Shown: positions 33,113 through 43,848, counted from the stretch's first letter. The stretch is DNA of 64,000 nucleotides from Sphingobacteriales bacterium (GCA_025353765.1 JANXOD010000020.1:124001-188000), one strand, 5' to 3'. Notes: generated by a model from the sequence alone, not told the origin. Numbers and translations are program-made.

Positions 33113-33684
33113 GATTGAGCTTTCAGGAAAGCAACTAATTGTTCTATGGCTTTAGCACGATGGCTGATTTTGTTCTTCTCTGACAGATCCATATCGGCAA
33201 AGGTAATATCATATCCATCCGGTTGGAAGACCGGATCGTATCCAAATCCTTTATTCCCAGATCTTTGATTAGTAATTTTACCTTCTACCATACCTTCAAA
33301 AAAATATTCGAAGCCTTTATAAATTAAAGAAATAACGGTTTTAAAACGAGCTTTTCGATTGTTATTGTTGCCTAATTTATCCAAAACCAATTGTAAATTT
33401 TGTTCCGCATTACGCGTTCCGTTATAATGGGCAGAATAAACTCCGGGTTCACCGTTAAGGGCATCAACTTCCAATCCCGAATCATCGGCAAAACAATCTA
33501 ATTGAAATTTTTCAAACACATAATGGCTTTTTTGAATCGCATTTGCATAAAATGTATTTCCCGTTTCCGGGATGTCATCTGTGCAATGGATATCATTCAG
33601 GCTTTTCAATTCAAAATTATCCCCGATAAGGGATTGAACTTCTTCCAGTTTATGCTGATTGTTAGTTGCAAATACTAAGATCAT
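33109..33684 (-). CDS. rdgB: XTP/dITP pyrophosphatase (RdgB/HAM1)
   Basis: A 191-residue housecleaning pyrophosphatase that removes non-canonical purine triphosphates such as XTP and dITP. The family motifs are FATNNQHKLEEV at the start, FADDSGLEVDALNGEPGVYS in the middle, FGYDPVFQP, and KNKISHRAKA near the end. It converges on the OstA-like gene with a 4-bp overlap and starts 1 bp after the stop of the 183-residue gene. Confidence 0.96.
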   Translation of the reverse strand: MILVFATNNQHKLEEVQSLIGDNFELKSLNDIHCTDDIPETGNTFYANAIQKSHYVFEKFQLDCFADDSGLEVDALNGEPGVYSAHYNGTRNAEQNLQLVLDKLGNNNNRKARFKTVISLIYKGFEYFFEGMVEGKITNQRSGNKGFGYDPVFQPDGYDITFADMDLSEKNKISHRAKAIEQLVAFLKAQS

Positions 33685-33685
33685 C

Positions 33686-34237
33686 TTAAAAGGGTTTCAT
33701 TACGTTCCAGAATTGTTTCTTTTTAGCCTCATCATGTATCATTTCTTCTAAGCTATAAGTGGCTAAAATGCTCACTTCATTATGCTTTTCGGGTTGGTTA
33801 GCTGTTAAAGACCGTAAAGAGATCTGCAATGGCGAAATGCCAAAGAGGGCTAAACGATTGCATCCAAAAAATTCTTTTAGATCAGAGAATGAAGAGTTTG
33901 GGTAATTATTCAGGTTAAGGATGGCCAAATCACACAATTCTAATTTTTTGGCCAACATGATTTTTAAAAGTAGTTCTAAATGAGGGGCATTTAGTTCCTT
34001 ATGTGCGGTATCATTTATCAAAATCAGGAAGTACTTATTGTTTTCTCCTAAATAAGTAAAATCCTTAAGGGAAAGGGTTATTGGCACCTCTTTTTCTGCC
34101 TCAACAGATGAAAAACTTTCTAGTTGAGTATTAATCGGGATTTCAATTACGGACGTTTGCTTTTCGCTGATCAGGTAAATATCATCCGTCATTAATAATT
34201 GCAAAGCTGTTGGATTATCTGTTATTAAACTTTTCAT
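33686..34237 (-). CDS. Conserved hypothetical protein upstream of rdgB
   Basis: A 183-residue soluble protein starting MKSLITDNPTALQLLMTDDI, mixed alpha/beta. The stretch LLKIMLAKKLELCDLAILNL then FFGCNRLALFGISPLQI may form a Rossmann-like core. I do not recognise a named family. It lies 1 bp before rdgB in the same direction, so it is expressed with it. Confidence 0.75.
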   Translation of the reverse strand: MKSLITDNPTALQLLMTDDIYLISEKQTSVIEIPINTQLESFSSVEAEKEVPITLSLKDFTYLGENNKYFLILINDTAHKELNAPHLELLLKIMLAKKLELCDLAILNLNNYPNSSFSDLKEFFGCNRLALFGISPLQISLRSLTANQPEKHNEVSILATYSLEEMIHDEAKKKQFWNVMKPF

Positions 34238-34355
34238 GATACTGCAAATTTAACAAAGCATCTGTTAAAAATAGTTAAATGCATGGAGCTTCTTAGTCAA
34301 AACACTAACTTAGCCCACTATTACGTTAGCTTTCAAACTAACAGGTAAATATTCT

Positions 34356-36251
34356 ATGAGAAAATTTTTCTTAGCTGTCATAATCTTATCTAATTTCGGG
34401 CTACAAGCTCAAACCCTATTAAAAGTTGGCAATACAGAAATTTCGGTTCCTGAATTTTTGTGGGTATATGAAAAAAGTAATGGCTCTGTGGTTCATTATG
34501 ATGAGAAAAGTTTGCGAAGCTATTTAGATTTGTATATTAATTTTCGCTTAAAAGTTTTAGATGCAGAGGCTCAAAATCTTGATCATGAAGCTAGTTTTAA
34601 GGAAGAACTGGCAGGTTATCGTGCTCGTTTGGCAGATCGTTTTCTATTGGACAGGGAAGTTACAGATAAGCTCATTCGCGAAGCATATAAAAGATCTTTA
34701 AAAATAGTAAATGCCAGTCACCTGCTCATTCTTTGTGCTCCGGATGCTTCTCCGGCAGATACGTTAAAGGCTTATACAAAAATAGCAGACATCCGTAAAC
34801 AAGCTCTTTCCGGAATTTCTTTTAGTGATTTGGCTGCAAAATATTCTGAAGAGCCAGGGGCCGCAGAACGTAAAGGACTGCTTGGAAATTTTTCTGTTTT
34901 TCAAATGGTTTATGCTTTTGAAAATGCTGCTTATGAAACACCAAAAGGACAGATTTCTTCTATTGTTAGAACCAGGTTTGGATATCATTTAGTTAAAGTG
35001 AATGATGTTTTGCCTAATCGCGGGCAAATTGAAGTAGCTCATATTATGGTTGCTACACCTAAAAATCAGTCAGCCGCTGATTCAATTTCAGCTTATAATA
35101 AAGCTTTTGAAATTTATAAACGTGCTGTTGCCGGAGAAAAATTTGGAGTACTGGCCAAGCAATATTCGGATGATAAGGAATCGGCTCTTAAAGATGGCGT
35201 TTTACCAGTTTTGACAATAGGTCAAACCGTAAAATCTTTTGAAAATGCGACCCTGGCTTTAAAATCAGAAGGAGATATTTCCAAGCCAATAAAAACTGAT
35301 TTTGGATGGCATATTATCAAACTCATCCGAAAAATACCATTGCCACCTTATGATCAAATGAAAGAGATGTTGAAAAATAAAGTTTCATCCGATGAACGTT
35401 CTGCTCTTAGTCAGGAGATATTTCTGAGCAGGCTTAAAAAACAATATAATTTTTCTGAAAATCCGGAAACACAATCCATCATAGCTCAATCAGATTCCGC
35501 ATTAGCTAAAGTAAATCCTGGACAGTCATTATTTACAGTCAATGGCAATCCTATATTGCTTGGAGAATTTACAGACTATGTGAATGATAGCAATCCGGGA
35601 AAATCTCCAAAGAAAGCAACCGTTAATTCTTATCGGGATTTTGTAGCTCAAAAATTAATTGGTTTGGAAAATAAAAATTTAGAAAGTAAATACCCGGATT
35701 TTAAATACCTGATGAATGAATATCATAATGGGATACTTCTATATACTATCTCTGATCAGAAAATTTGGAGCTTTGCCCAGACAGATACGATTGGTTTAAA
35801 GAATTTTTATAGTTCGGTTTCTGATAACTACAAATGGAAACAACGTGCTGATGCCAGTGTATATATCGCAAATTCTCAGGCAAACCTGGCTGAAACAAAA
35901 CTATTGCTTCAACAAAATATGCCAAAAGATAGTATTCTGGCGAAAATAAACAGTACAAACCCACTGAACTTGGTTATAAACGATGGAATTTTTGAACGGG
36001 GCGAAAACTTGTTTTTAGATCGTGCTAAATGGCAAAAAAATACAGATAGTGAAGTAACGGTGGGTAATTCATACGCAATTATTAAAGTTAAAGATATTTA
36101 TAGCCCGACTAAAAAGAATTTATCTGAAATTAAAGGAACAGTGTTGGCAGATTATCAAAGTCGTTTAGATGAAGAGTGGATTAAACAGCTTCATCAAAAA
36201 TATCAGGTAACTATAAACCAGGCAGAACTTAAAAAACTAGTTCGGAAATAA
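34356..36251 (+). CDS. Parvulin-type peptidylprolyl isomerase (periplasmic)
   Basis: A 631-residue periplasmic chaperone/isomerase. It has a signal peptide (cleavage after about 19), a SurA-N-like helical part, then two parvulin domains at about 115-215 and 223-325. The motifs ASHLLIL, KYSEEPGAAERKGLLGNFSV, FGYHLVKV and AHIMVAT, YSDDKESALKDG, FGWHIIKLI mark both domains. The C-terminal 300 residues are helical and unique. It likely assists folding of outer-membrane proteins, with the SurA-like gene just downstream. Confidence 0.9.
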   Translation: MRKFFLAVIILSNFGLQAQTLLKVGNTEISVPEFLWVYEKSNGSVVHYDEKSLRSYLDLYINFRLKVLDAEAQNLDHEASFKEELAGYRARLADRFLLDREVTDKLIREAYKRSLKIVNASHLLILCAPDASPADTLKAYTKIADIRKQALSGISFSDLAAKYSEEPGAAERKGLLGNFSVFQMVYAFENAAYETPKGQISSIVRTRFGYHLVKVNDVLPNRGQIEVAHIMVATPKNQSAADSISAYNKAFEIYKRAVAGEKFGVLAKQYSDDKESALKDGVLPVLTIGQTVKSFENATLALKSEGDISKPIKTDFGWHIIKLIRKIPLPPYDQMKEMLKNKVSSDERSALSQEIFLSRLKKQYNFSENPETQSIIAQSDSALAKVNPGQSLFTVNGNPILLGEFTDYVNDSNPGKSPKKATVNSYRDFVAQKLIGLENKNLESKYPDFKYLMNEYHNGILLYTISDQKIWSFAQTDTIGLKNFYSSVSDNYKWKQRADASVYIANSQANLAETKLLLQQNMPKDSILAKINSTNPLNLVINDGIFERGENLFLDRAKWQKNTDSEVTVGNSYAIIKVKDIYSPTKKNLSEIKGTVLADYQSRLDEEWIKQLHQKYQVTINQAELKKLVRK

Positions 36252-36274
36252 CAATTCCAATTCTATTTTAGAAA

Positions 36275-36308
36275 TTGAGTAAATAATTAATTATATCTGA
36301 TAATTTTG
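36275..36308 (+). promoter_or_regulatory. Candidate promoter of the SurA-like gene
   Basis: TTG at 36275-36277 and TAATTTTG at 36301-36308 with a 23-bp spacer, at the long end of the accepted range. About 97 bp of leader follow before the ATG at 36405. Confidence 0.5.
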
Positions 36309-36404
36309 CATCCTTCGAGTCCGCTTAGAATCACAAATGTGTTAATTTGAAAATGATAACAACTCAATCACTAAACAGTTAAACGATTAACAATATTTAT
36401 ACAA

Positions 36405-37766
36405 ATGAAAAAAGCCTTAGGGATATTGATAGGATTACTTTTTATTACATTGGCACAAGTACAGGCACAAAAAAAATCTCTGGATAAAATTGCAGCTGTT
36501 GTTGGTGGTACTATTATTTTGCAATCGGATATTGAAATGCAGTATGCTCAATATTTGGCTCAGGGCAATCCGGAGAAACAGGATGTAAAGTGTTACTTCT
36601 TGCAGCAATTATTAACTCAAAAATTGCTGTCTCAACAGGCCGTTATTGATTCAGTTTCTGTAACTGAAGCTCAGGTTGATGATGAAATTAGTCGCCGTTT
36701 ACGCACCATGATTTCCCGTGCAGGTGGACAGGAACGCTTGGAACAGTTTTTAAACCGTTCAGTATTACAATATAAGGATGAAATTAGGCCTGATATACGC
36801 GAACAGCTTGTAGCAAATAAAATGCAGGGCAAAATCACCGAAAATGTAGGCGTTACTCCACTAGAGGTTAAGCGTTATTTTGATGCGATACCTAAAGATA
36901 GTTTGCCTTACTATAATACAGAAGTAGAAGTAGGCGAAATCATTGTTCGACCTAAATTAGCAAAAGCAGAAAAAGAAACATTCAGGGATAAAGCCGAAGT
37001 ATTACGACTTCGGATTAAAGGCGGTGAAGATTTTGCAACTCTTGCCCGTTTATATTCACAAGATCCCGGTTCTGCACGTGAAGGCGGTGATTTAGGATTT
37101 ACAGATCGTTCAAGTTTGGTAAAAGAATTTGCAGCTATGGCATTTAAATTAAAACCCGGCGAACTTTCACCGGTATTTGAAACAGAATACGGTTTCCATG
37201 TATTGCAGGTAATTGAAAGACGTGGCGAACAGGTAAATGTGCGTCATATTCTCATTAAAACAGAATCTACTCCTGCAAGTTTAGCCAGAGCAAAAGCACA
37301 TATTGATAGCATTTATAATCAGGTGCTTTCTAAGAAAATGAATTTTTCCGCTGCTGCCTCAGTATACTCTGATGATAATGAAACAAAATATAATGGTGGG
37401 ATGATGCTTAATGCAGAGAATGTACAAAGCCGCACAACCTATATTCCTACAGATAAATTAGATCCTCAGGTTTTTCTAACAGTTGATACCATGAAAGTTG
37501 GTGATTTTTCGAAACCTGATATATTTACTTCACAGGATGGAAAGCAAGGTTATCGTTTTTTATACCTCAAATCTAAAACGGGTCCTCATAAAGCTAATCT
37601 GGAACAGGATTATCCCAAGATAAAAGAAGTAGCATTTCAAGATAAAACCAACCGCACCATAAGTGAATGGTTTGAGAAACGCAGAAAAACGACTTACATC
37701 AAAATTGATCCGGAGTATCAGGCTTGCCCGAGCTTAAAAACCTGGACTACAGCCATCGCAAACTGA
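36405..37766 (+). CDS. SurA-like periplasmic chaperone/peptidylprolyl isomerase
   Basis: A 453-residue protein with a signal peptide (MKKALGILIGLLFITLAQVQA). A SurA_N region follows (LDKIAAVVGGTIILQSDIEM), then two parvulin domains at about 178-277 and 284-390. Motifs include EVGEIIVRP, LYSQDPGSAREGGDLGF, EYGFHVLQVI and VRHILIKT. The N-terminal region binds nascent outer-membrane porins. It is followed by the MoxR gene 4 bp downstream, so the two share a transcript. Confidence 0.92.
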   Translation: MKKALGILIGLLFITLAQVQAQKKSLDKIAAVVGGTIILQSDIEMQYAQYLAQGNPEKQDVKCYFLQQLLTQKLLSQQAVIDSVSVTEAQVDDEISRRLRTMISRAGGQERLEQFLNRSVLQYKDEIRPDIREQLVANKMQGKITENVGVTPLEVKRYFDAIPKDSLPYYNTEVEVGEIIVRPKLAKAEKETFRDKAEVLRLRIKGGEDFATLARLYSQDPGSAREGGDLGFTDRSSLVKEFAAMAFKLKPGELSPVFETEYGFHVLQVIERRGEQVNVRHILIKTESTPASLARAKAHIDSIYNQVLSKKMNFSAAASVYSDDNETKYNGGMMLNAENVQSRTTYIPTDKLDPQVFLTVDTMKVGDFSKPDIFTSQDGKQGYRFLYLKSKTGPHKANLEQDYPKIKEVAFQDKTNRTISEWFEKRRKTTYIKIDPEYQACPSLKTWTTAIAN

Positions 37767-37770
37767 TCTT

Positions 37771-38736
37771 ATGAAAACATACAGCTCGGATGTGGAAGCC
37801 GTGGATGCGTTACATGTATCATACGATCAGATTAAAGCGGAAATAGGTAAAGTTATTGTTGGACAGGATGATGTTGTAAAATCGGTATTGATCTCCATTT
37901 TTAGCAATGGACATTGTTTATTAGTAGGTGTGCCTGGACTGGCAAAAACCTTATTAGTTCAAACTGTGGCACAGGTTCTTGATCTAAGCTATAATCGCAT
38001 TCAGTTTACACCCGATCTGATGCCTTCAGATATTGTGGGATCAGAGATTTTGGGCGAAGACCGCACATTCAAATTTATACGTGGCCCGGTGTTTTCAAAT
38101 ATTATTCTGGCTGATGAGATTAACCGCACACCGCCCAAAACCCAGGCCGCACTGTTGGAGGCTATGCAGGAAAAAGTAGTAACCGTAGGCGGACAAACAC
38201 ATCAACTACCTAATCCATTTTTTGTATTGGCTACTCAAAATCCAATTGAGCAGGAAGGTACCTATCCATTGCCCGAAGCACAATTAGATCGCTTTATGTT
38301 TAATGTATTTTTATCTTATCCATCTTTCCAGGAAGAATTGGAGGTAGTGAAAAATACCACGGCAAACCGTAAGGTTGAGCTTAAAAAAGTATTAGATGCA
38401 TCAGAAATCAACTATTTTCAGCAGTTGGTTAGAAATATCCCAATAACAGACAATGTGCTGGAATATGCGGTATCGCTTGCCGCAAAAACCCGTCCGGGTA
38501 CGGCTACGGCTACAGATGAAGTCAATAAATTTTTAAGTTGGGGAGCTGGCCCGAGGGCATCTCAGTTTTTAGTTTTAGGGGCTAAATGTCATGCAGCAAT
38601 TTCTGGTAAATATTCGCCTGATAAAGAAGATGTACAGGCAGTAGCCGAATCTATTTTAAGGCATCGCATTGTTCGTAATTATAAAGCAGAAGCAGAAGGA
38701 ATCAGCACAGAAAAACTGATTAGTAATTTGCTTTAA
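37771..38736 (+). CDS. MoxR-family AAA+ ATPase
   Basis: A 321-residue AAA+ chaperone-like ATPase. Walker A is GVPGLAKT at 53-60, and Walker B is IILADEINRTPPKTQAALLE near 113-132. Sensor 1 is ATQNPIEQEGTYPLPEAQLD, and the lid domain contains the conserved GASPR-like segment GAGPRASQFL. MoxR proteins usually work with a von Willebrand factor A-domain partner to assemble complexes, but no such gene follows here. Confidence 0.95.
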   Translation: MKTYSSDVEAVDALHVSYDQIKAEIGKVIVGQDDVVKSVLISIFSNGHCLLVGVPGLAKTLLVQTVAQVLDLSYNRIQFTPDLMPSDIVGSEILGEDRTFKFIRGPVFSNIILADEINRTPPKTQAALLEAMQEKVVTVGGQTHQLPNPFFVLATQNPIEQEGTYPLPEAQLDRFMFNVFLSYPSFQEELEVVKNTTANRKVELKKVLDASEINYFQQLVRNIPITDNVLEYAVSLAAKTRPGTATATDEVNKFLSWGAGPRASQFLVLGAKCHAAISGKYSPDKEDVQAVAESILRHRIVRNYKAEAEGISTEKLISNLL

Positions 38737-38835
38737 TTTATTTGCGATATTTAAATCGAAGGGATCTGCATTTGAGATAACCCAAAATTCGTAACTAATT
38801 ATGGAATAGTTGATGTTTTTTAATCTGGTTATATA

Positions 38836-39387
38836 ATGAGCAGTAATATGAATTCTATTTTTTTAATTCTGAAAATCACTTTAGGCATTGCAGTTCTTGT
38901 AAGCATTGGTTTTTTAATGAGAAAAACAGTCAAGAATAGTATTGTTAACTCAGGAGGTACCATTTTTAATAAAAATGCCAATATATCTATGGATACTATA
39001 GCCAATAATTCTCAACCCAATTTTCAACAATTATCTGCTGAAGCTAAGAAAGTATGGGAGCAGCAAAGAAGTATAAAGCCTGAGTTTATGAAACTGATAA
39101 AGTACAGGATTAAAGAAAACAGCTTTCTAACTAAAGATGCCATTGCTATTTTTGGGAAACCGGATAAAGAACGAACTCATCTAAATACCACTTTTCAGGA
39201 AGCTCTTATTAATAATCTGTCAGGGCGTGAACCCATATTAAAAACCTATGATTATAAAACACTAACTGTACTTTCGTATGAATGCGGAATAGTGAATGGT
39301 TGTTCTGAATCTATTCACTTTGTATACTCTGATGAAAGTCCTGATAATATTTTGGCTGCTGTGAAATGGGTTGCTTGTCCTGAGTAA
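38836..39387 (+). CDS. Single-pass membrane protein, unknown function
   Basis: A 183-residue protein with one N-terminal membrane helix (about 7-26) and an extracytoplasmic domain. The segment SFLTKDAIAIFGKPDKERTH resembles the BamE/SmpA-type turn before a short beta domain, but this is weak. Two cysteines (CGIVNGC) may form a disulfide. It lies 99 bp after the MoxR gene. Confidence 0.6.
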   Translation: MSSNMNSIFLILKITLGIAVLVSIGFLMRKTVKNSIVNSGGTIFNKNANISMDTIANNSQPNFQQLSAEAKKVWEQQRSIKPEFMKLIKYRIKENSFLTKDAIAIFGKPDKERTHLNTTFQEALINNLSGREPILKTYDYKTLTVLSYECGIVNGCSESIHFVYSDESPDNILAAVKWVACPE

Positions 39388-39425
39388 GTTGTTAATTAAA
39401 TTATTTCTAAGTTCTGCAAACCACT

Positions 39426-40055
39426 ATGACTACACCAACAACTACACATGGCGCATTTTATGCGAAGATTAAATTTCCTTCTTCTTTAAAATTCAGGGAA
39501 TGGGAAGAAACGGTAATTGATATTTATTCTGACGAGGCTAAAGAGGCACTCGCACCCATATCTGCTATTTGGATGAATGATTATCCCCGCACTTTGCTTT
39601 TTAATAAGAAAGAAAAGGGCCCTCTTACAAGTCCCATAAAAGTTGGTTTGCTTTTAACGTATTTTACTAAACTGTATCAGGATAAAAAAGAAAATTTCAC
39701 GATTACCACTGATGATACATCTCTTGTATTAAGTGTTTATTTGAGTTGTTACGATGCAATAGAAGATTATACAGAAATTCTTTTTCTAATATTCATCACC
39801 GCTGCACAGTATCAGGCAAAAGGAACAGCTTTTTTAGTGCCCGATAATTACTATTTTGATTTCTATGATTTTATTGATCTTAAATTAGCTAATTCTGAAT
39901 ATGAATTGGAAATTAGTGATTTGCAAAACATAGATAATAAGCTGAACAAGCGAATAGTTGCCGTAGAGACTTTGATGATCGCAGATTATAAAGAATGGCT
40001 GAGCAAGGCTTCATCCGAATTAAAGAAAGAAAATTTGGCGTATCAAGGGGATTGA
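39426..40055 (+). CDS. Hypothetical protein, 209 residues
   Basis: A 209-residue soluble acidic protein, rich in Tyr, Asp and Glu, with no membrane segment and no motif I recognise. It follows the membrane protein by 38 bp in the same direction and may be its partner. It ends 307 bp before rpsL, beyond a non-coding stretch. Confidence 0.6.
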   Translation: MTTPTTTHGAFYAKIKFPSSLKFREWEETVIDIYSDEAKEALAPISAIWMNDYPRTLLFNKKEKGPLTSPIKVGLLLTYFTKLYQDKKENFTITTDDTSLVLSVYLSCYDAIEDYTEILFLIFITAAQYQAKGTAFLVPDNYYFDFYDFIDLKLANSEYELEISDLQNIDNKLNKRIVAVETLMIADYKEWLSKASSELKKENLAYQGD

Positions 40056-40280
40056 TGAAATACAAAGGGAAACACCCCTAATCGGGATTTGTAATCCGAA
40101 TAAACAGCACAAACCATACGTTTATAAACCCGATTACAGCGGATACCGGCCATGCGCCCAATGCCTTGAGCGGTATGAGCATAAAGCGGGGCTACAGAAA
40201 ATAGAATTATTGCCATTCGTTTTTAAAAACGGGAAACCTTCAATGCAACCTCAAAATCTTAACCTGAAACTTTTTCTTAC
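40056..40280. other. Non-coding stretch with REP-like palindrome
   Basis: No gene is seen. Near 40085-40103 an imperfect palindrome, GGATTTGTAATCC with GC-rich flanks, recalls the REP-like sequences found near Bacteroidota IS200-type transposases, with a second partial copy of the word (CCCGATTACAGCGG) near 40129. No transposase gene remains, so this looks like a leftover. Confidence 0.4.
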
Positions 40281-40286
40281 AAGCAC

Positions 40287-40317
40287 TTGAATATCACGAA
40301 TTAAGTTCCTATTTTTG
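40287..40317 (+). promoter_or_regulatory. Promoter of the rpsL-rpsG-fusA-rpsJ operon
   Basis: TTG (40287-40289), 20 bp, TATTTTTG (40310-40317). TCCTT-AAAAT-AAGGA at 40320-40334 forms a small hairpin right at the expected transcript start. Confidence 0.85.
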
Positions 40318-40362
40318 CAGTCCTTAAAATAAGGATAAAAAATAAAACACTAAAAAGGAAAA

Positions 40363-40776
40363 ATGCCTACTATTCAACAATTAGTTAGAAAAGGTAGAGT
40401 AGCTCTGGTTGACAAGAGTAAGTCACCAGCGTTGGACAGTTGTCCACAGCGAAGAGGAGTGTGTACACGTGTATACACCACTACCCCTAAAAAACCAAAC
40501 TCAGCAATGCGTAAAGTTGCACGTGTGCGCTTAACCAATGGAAAAGAAGTGAATGCTTATATTCCTGGAGAAGGCCATAATTTGCAGGAACACTCTATCG
40601 TGTTGATACGTGGTGGTCGTGTGAAAGATTTACCGGGTGTACGTTACCATATTATTCGTGGTGCATTAGATACTTCGGGTGTTGCGGGTCGTAATCAACG
40701 TCGTTCTAAATACGGAACTAAGAAACCAAAACCAGGTCAGGTTGCTGCGGCTCCTGCTAAAGGGAAGAAGAAATAA
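40363..40776 (+). CDS. rpsL: 30S ribosomal protein S12
   Basis: A 137-residue S12, in the decoding centre. [11 protein letters not shown] contains the conserved lysine 43 and [13 protein letters not shown] the lysine 88; both are the unmutated, streptomycin-sensitive form. The C-terminus has a short Lys/Pro/Ala extension. First gene of the str operon. Confidence 0.98.
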   Translation: MPTIQQLVRKGRVALVDKSKSPALDSCPQRRGVCTRVYTTTPKKPNSAMRKVARVRLTNGKEVNAYIPGEGHNLQEHSIVLIRGGRVKDLPGVRYHIIRGALDTSGVAGRNQRRSKYGTKKPKPGQVAAAPAKGKKK

Positions 40777-40795
40777 TTAAACGGAGGAAAGCAAA

Positions 40796-41263
40796 ATGAG
40801 AAAGTCAAAACCAAAAAAGAGAATCTTACTGCCAGATCCAAAGTTTAACGACGTAATGGTGACCAGGTTTGTAAATAATATGATGTACGATGGTAAAAAA
40901 TCTATCGCATACACTATTTTCTACGATGCAGTTGAGTTAGTAGAGAAAAAAACAAGTGAGAACGGATTAGAGGCTTGGAAAAAAGCTTTGAATAATGTAA
41001 TGCCGGCTGTTGAGGTTAAATCTCGCCGTGTGGGTGGTGCAAATTTTCAGGTTCCAACTGAAGTTCGTCCGGAGCGTAAAATTGCTTTGGGAATGAAATG
41101 GCTAATTAACTATTCTCGTAAACGTGGGGAAAAAACCATGATGGAGAAATTAGCAGGAGAGATCATTTCAGCTTCAAAAGGTGAGGGTGCCGCAGTAAAG
41201 AAGAAAGAAGATACACATAAAATGGCTGAGGCGAATAAAGCGTTCTCACATTTTAGATTCTAA
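40796..41263 (+). CDS. rpsG: 30S ribosomal protein S7
   Basis: A 155-residue S7, the primary binder of the 16S rRNA 3' major domain near the E site. [20 protein letters not shown] is the family core. It follows rpsL by 19 bp. Confidence 0.98.
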   Translation: MRKSKPKKRILLPDPKFNDVMVTRFVNNMMYDGKKSIAYTIFYDAVELVEKKTSENGLEAWKKALNNVMPAVEVKSRRVGGANFQVPTEVRPERKIALGMKWLINYSRKRGEKTMMEKLAGEIISASKGEGAAVKKKEDTHKMAEANKAFSHFRF

Positions 41264-41278
41264 TTTAAAATGATAGCA

Positions 41279-41345
41279 TGAGAGAGTGATTGAATGATTG
41301 AGTTTTTTATTCTGTCATTCATTCCTTCAATCCTTCATTCATTAA
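41279..41345. repeat. Intergenic word repeat (TTGAATGA type)
   Basis: The rpsG-fusA spacer contains a GATTGAATGATTGAG stretch followed by CATTCATTCCTTCAATCC and CATTCATTAATCAC, forming an imperfect inverted repeat of the same short words. Similar words are at 58258-58310 and 58469-58527. Confidence 0.55.
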
Positions 41346-41355
41346 TCACATAAAA

Positions 41356-43461
41356 ATGTCAAGAGATTTAAAATACACAAGAAATATAGGGATTGCAGCT
41401 CATATTGATGCGGGTAAAACCACAACAACTGAGCGTATTCTATATTATTCAGGCGTTAGTCATAAAATAGGTGAAGTGCATGAAGGTGCCGCAACTATGG
41501 ACTGGATGGCGCAGGAGCAGGAACGTGGTATTACCATTACTTCTGCTGCTACTACAGTTGACTGGAAATACAGAGATCAAACTTATCATATCAATATTAT
41601 TGATACACCGGGTCACGTGGATTTTACCGTTGAGGTGAATCGTTCATTACGTGTATTGGATGGATTGGTATTTCTTTTTTCGGCAGTTGACGGTGTGGAG
41701 CCTCAATCTGAAACGAACTGGCGTTTGGCAAATAATTATAATGTGGCCCGTATTGGTTTCGTTAATAAAATGGACCGTTCCGGAGCAGATTTTTTAAAGG
41801 TTGTTAAACAGGTTAAAGATATGTTGGGCAGTAATGCCGTTCCTCTGCAATTGCCTATTGGTGCCGAAGATAGCTTTAAAGGTGTTGTTGACTTAATCAA
41901 CATGCGTGGTATTGTTTGGAATGAGCATGATAAAGGAATAACCTTTACCGAAGTGCCTATTCCGGATGATATGCTTGCTGAAGCTACTGAATGGAGAGAG
42001 AAATTATTAGAATCTGTAGCCGAATACGATGAAAGCTTAATGGAGAAATTCTTCGAAGCTCCGGAAACAATTACAGAACGTGAAGTTTTAGATGCTTTAC
42101 GTCAGGCTGTTTTGGATGCGAAGATCGTTCCTATGGTATGTGGTTCATCCTTTAAAAACAAAGGTGTTCAAACCATGCTTGATTATGTGATGGAATTATT
42201 GCCATCTCCGATGGATGTAGAAGGTATTGTTGGAACTCATCCGGATACCGGGGCAGAAATTATTCGTAAACCATCAGAAAAAGAGCCTTTTGCAGCTTTA
42301 GCATTTAAAATTGCAACCGATCCTTTCGTAGGCCGTTTATGTTTTATCCGTGTATACTCCGGTAATCTGGAAGCAGGTTCTTATGTATATAATATGCGCT
42401 CTGAAAATAAAGAGCGTATTTCTCGTATCTTCCAAATGCACGCCAATAAGCAAAATCCTATTCCAAATGTTGGAGCGGGAGATATTGCTGCGGTAGTTGG
42501 TTTTAAAGATATCAAAACAGGAGATACACTTTGTGATGAAAAACATCAAATCGTGTTAGAATCTATGAATTTCCCTGAGCCGGTTATTGGTTTAGCTATT
42601 GAGCCTAAAACTCAGGCAGACGTAGATAAATTGGGTATGGCTTTAGGTAAATTAGCTGAAGAAGATCCTACATTCCACGTTAAAACGGATGAAGAAACAG
42701 GTCAGACTGTAATTTCAGGAATGGGCGAACTTCACCTGGATATTTTAATGGATCGTTTAAAGCGTGAATTTAAAGTGGAAGTGAATCAGGGGGCACCGCA
42801 AGTAGCCTATAAAGAAGCTATCACTGGAACTATCCAACACAGAGAAACATATAAGAAACAAACGGGTGGACGTGGTAAATTTGCCGATATCCAGATTATT
42901 ATATCTCCTGTTGATGAAGGTAAAACCGGGTTACAATTTGTGAATGAAATTTCAGGTGGTTCTATCCCTCGTGAATTTATTCCATCTGTTGAAAAAGGAT
43001 TTGCAGCTGCCATGGTGAATGGTGTATTAGCAGGTTATCCTTTACAGGATATGAAAGTACGTTTGATTGATGGTTCATTCCACGCAGTCGATTCGGATGC
43101 TTTATCTTTCGAGATTTGTGCACGTTCAGCTTTCCGCGAAGCATTGCCAAAAGCCAAGCCGGTATTGATGGAGCCAATTATGAAAGTAGAAATACTTACA
43201 CCTGAAGAGAACATGGGTGATGTAATTGGTGATATGAACCGTCGCCGTGGCCAGCTTTTAGGTATGGATTCTCGTGCCGGTTCACAAGTAATTAAAGCTA
43301 CTGTACCACTTTCAGAAATGTTTGGATATGTAACTCAGTTACGTACTATTACTTCAGGACGTGCCACATCAACGATGGAATTTGATCACTATGCCGAAGC
43401 GCCTAAAGGTGTTCAGGAAGAGGTTGTAGCCAAAGTTAAAGGAGCAAAAGCAAACGCGTAA
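41356..43461 (+). CDS. fusA: Elongation factor G
   Basis: A 701-residue translational GTPase that drives translocation and, with RRF, ribosome recycling. The P-loop AHIDAGKT is at 15-22. G2 and G3 follow in [10 protein letters not shown] and DTPGHVDFT, then NKMD. Domains II to V run in order, with [14 protein letters not shown] in domain III and the usual C-terminus. It is between rpsG and rpsJ. Confidence 0.98.
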   Translation: MSRDLKYTRNIGIAAHIDAGKTTTTERILYYSGVSHKIGEVHEGAATMDWMAQEQERGITITSAATTVDWKYRDQTYHINIIDTPGHVDFTVEVNRSLRVLDGLVFLFSAVDGVEPQSETNWRLANNYNVARIGFVNKMDRSGADFLKVVKQVKDMLGSNAVPLQLPIGAEDSFKGVVDLINMRGIVWNEHDKGITFTEVPIPDDMLAEATEWREKLLESVAEYDESLMEKFFEAPETITEREVLDALRQAVLDAKIVPMVCGSSFKNKGVQTMLDYVMELLPSPMDVEGIVGTHPDTGAEIIRKPSEKEPFAALAFKIATDPFVGRLCFIRVYSGNLEAGSYVYNMRSENKERISRIFQMHANKQNPIPNVGAGDIAAVVGFKDIKTGDTLCDEKHQIVLESMNFPEPVIGLAIEPKTQADVDKLGMALGKLAEEDPTFHVKTDEETGQTVISGMGELHLDILMDRLKREFKVEVNQGAPQVAYKEAITGTIQHRETYKKQTGGRGKFADIQIIISPVDEGKTGLQFVNEISGGSIPREFIPSVEKGFAAAMVNGVLAGYPLQDMKVRLIDGSFHAVDSDALSFEICARSAFREALPKAKPVLMEPIMKVEILTPEENMGDVIGDMNRRRGQLLGMDSRAGSQVIKATVPLSEMFGYVTQLRTITSGRATSTMEFDHYAEAPKGVQEEVVAKVKGAKANA

Positions 43462-43519
43462 TTAATTATAAATCATCCGCTATAAATAATAGCTCTTATA
43501 ACGGATTAAAAAAACAACA

Positions 43520-43825
43520 ATGAGCCAAAGAATTAGAATTAAATTAAAATCTTACGATTACAACTTAGTAGACAAGTCTGCTGAGAAAATTGTAAAAACC
43601 GTTAAACCTACGGGTGCGGTGGTTAGTGGTCCAATTCCATTACCAACTGAAAAGAAAATCTTCACAGTTTTACGTTCTCCACACGTGAACAAAAAAGCTC
43701 GTGAGCAATTTCAATTATGTGCATACAAGCGTTTGTTAGATATCTACAGTTCTAACTCTAAAACTGTTGATGCGTTAATGAAGCTTGAATTGCCAAGTGG
43801 AGTTGAAGTAGAGATTAAAGTTTAA
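43520..43825 (+). CDS. rpsJ: 30S ribosomal protein S10
   Basis: A 101-residue S10, also the NusE partner of NusB in antitermination. [20 protein letters not shown] and [10 protein letters not shown] are typical. It should begin the S10 operon, but here a terminator follows, and the next ribosomal gene is 2.9 kb away. Confidence 0.98.
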   Translation: MSQRIRIKLKSYDYNLVDKSAEKIVKTVKPTGAVVSGPIPLPTEKKIFTVLRSPHVNKKAREQFQLCAYKRLLDIYSSNSKTVDALMKLELPSGVEVEIKV

Positions 43826-43848
43826 CTCCCTACTATAATTAATAATTT

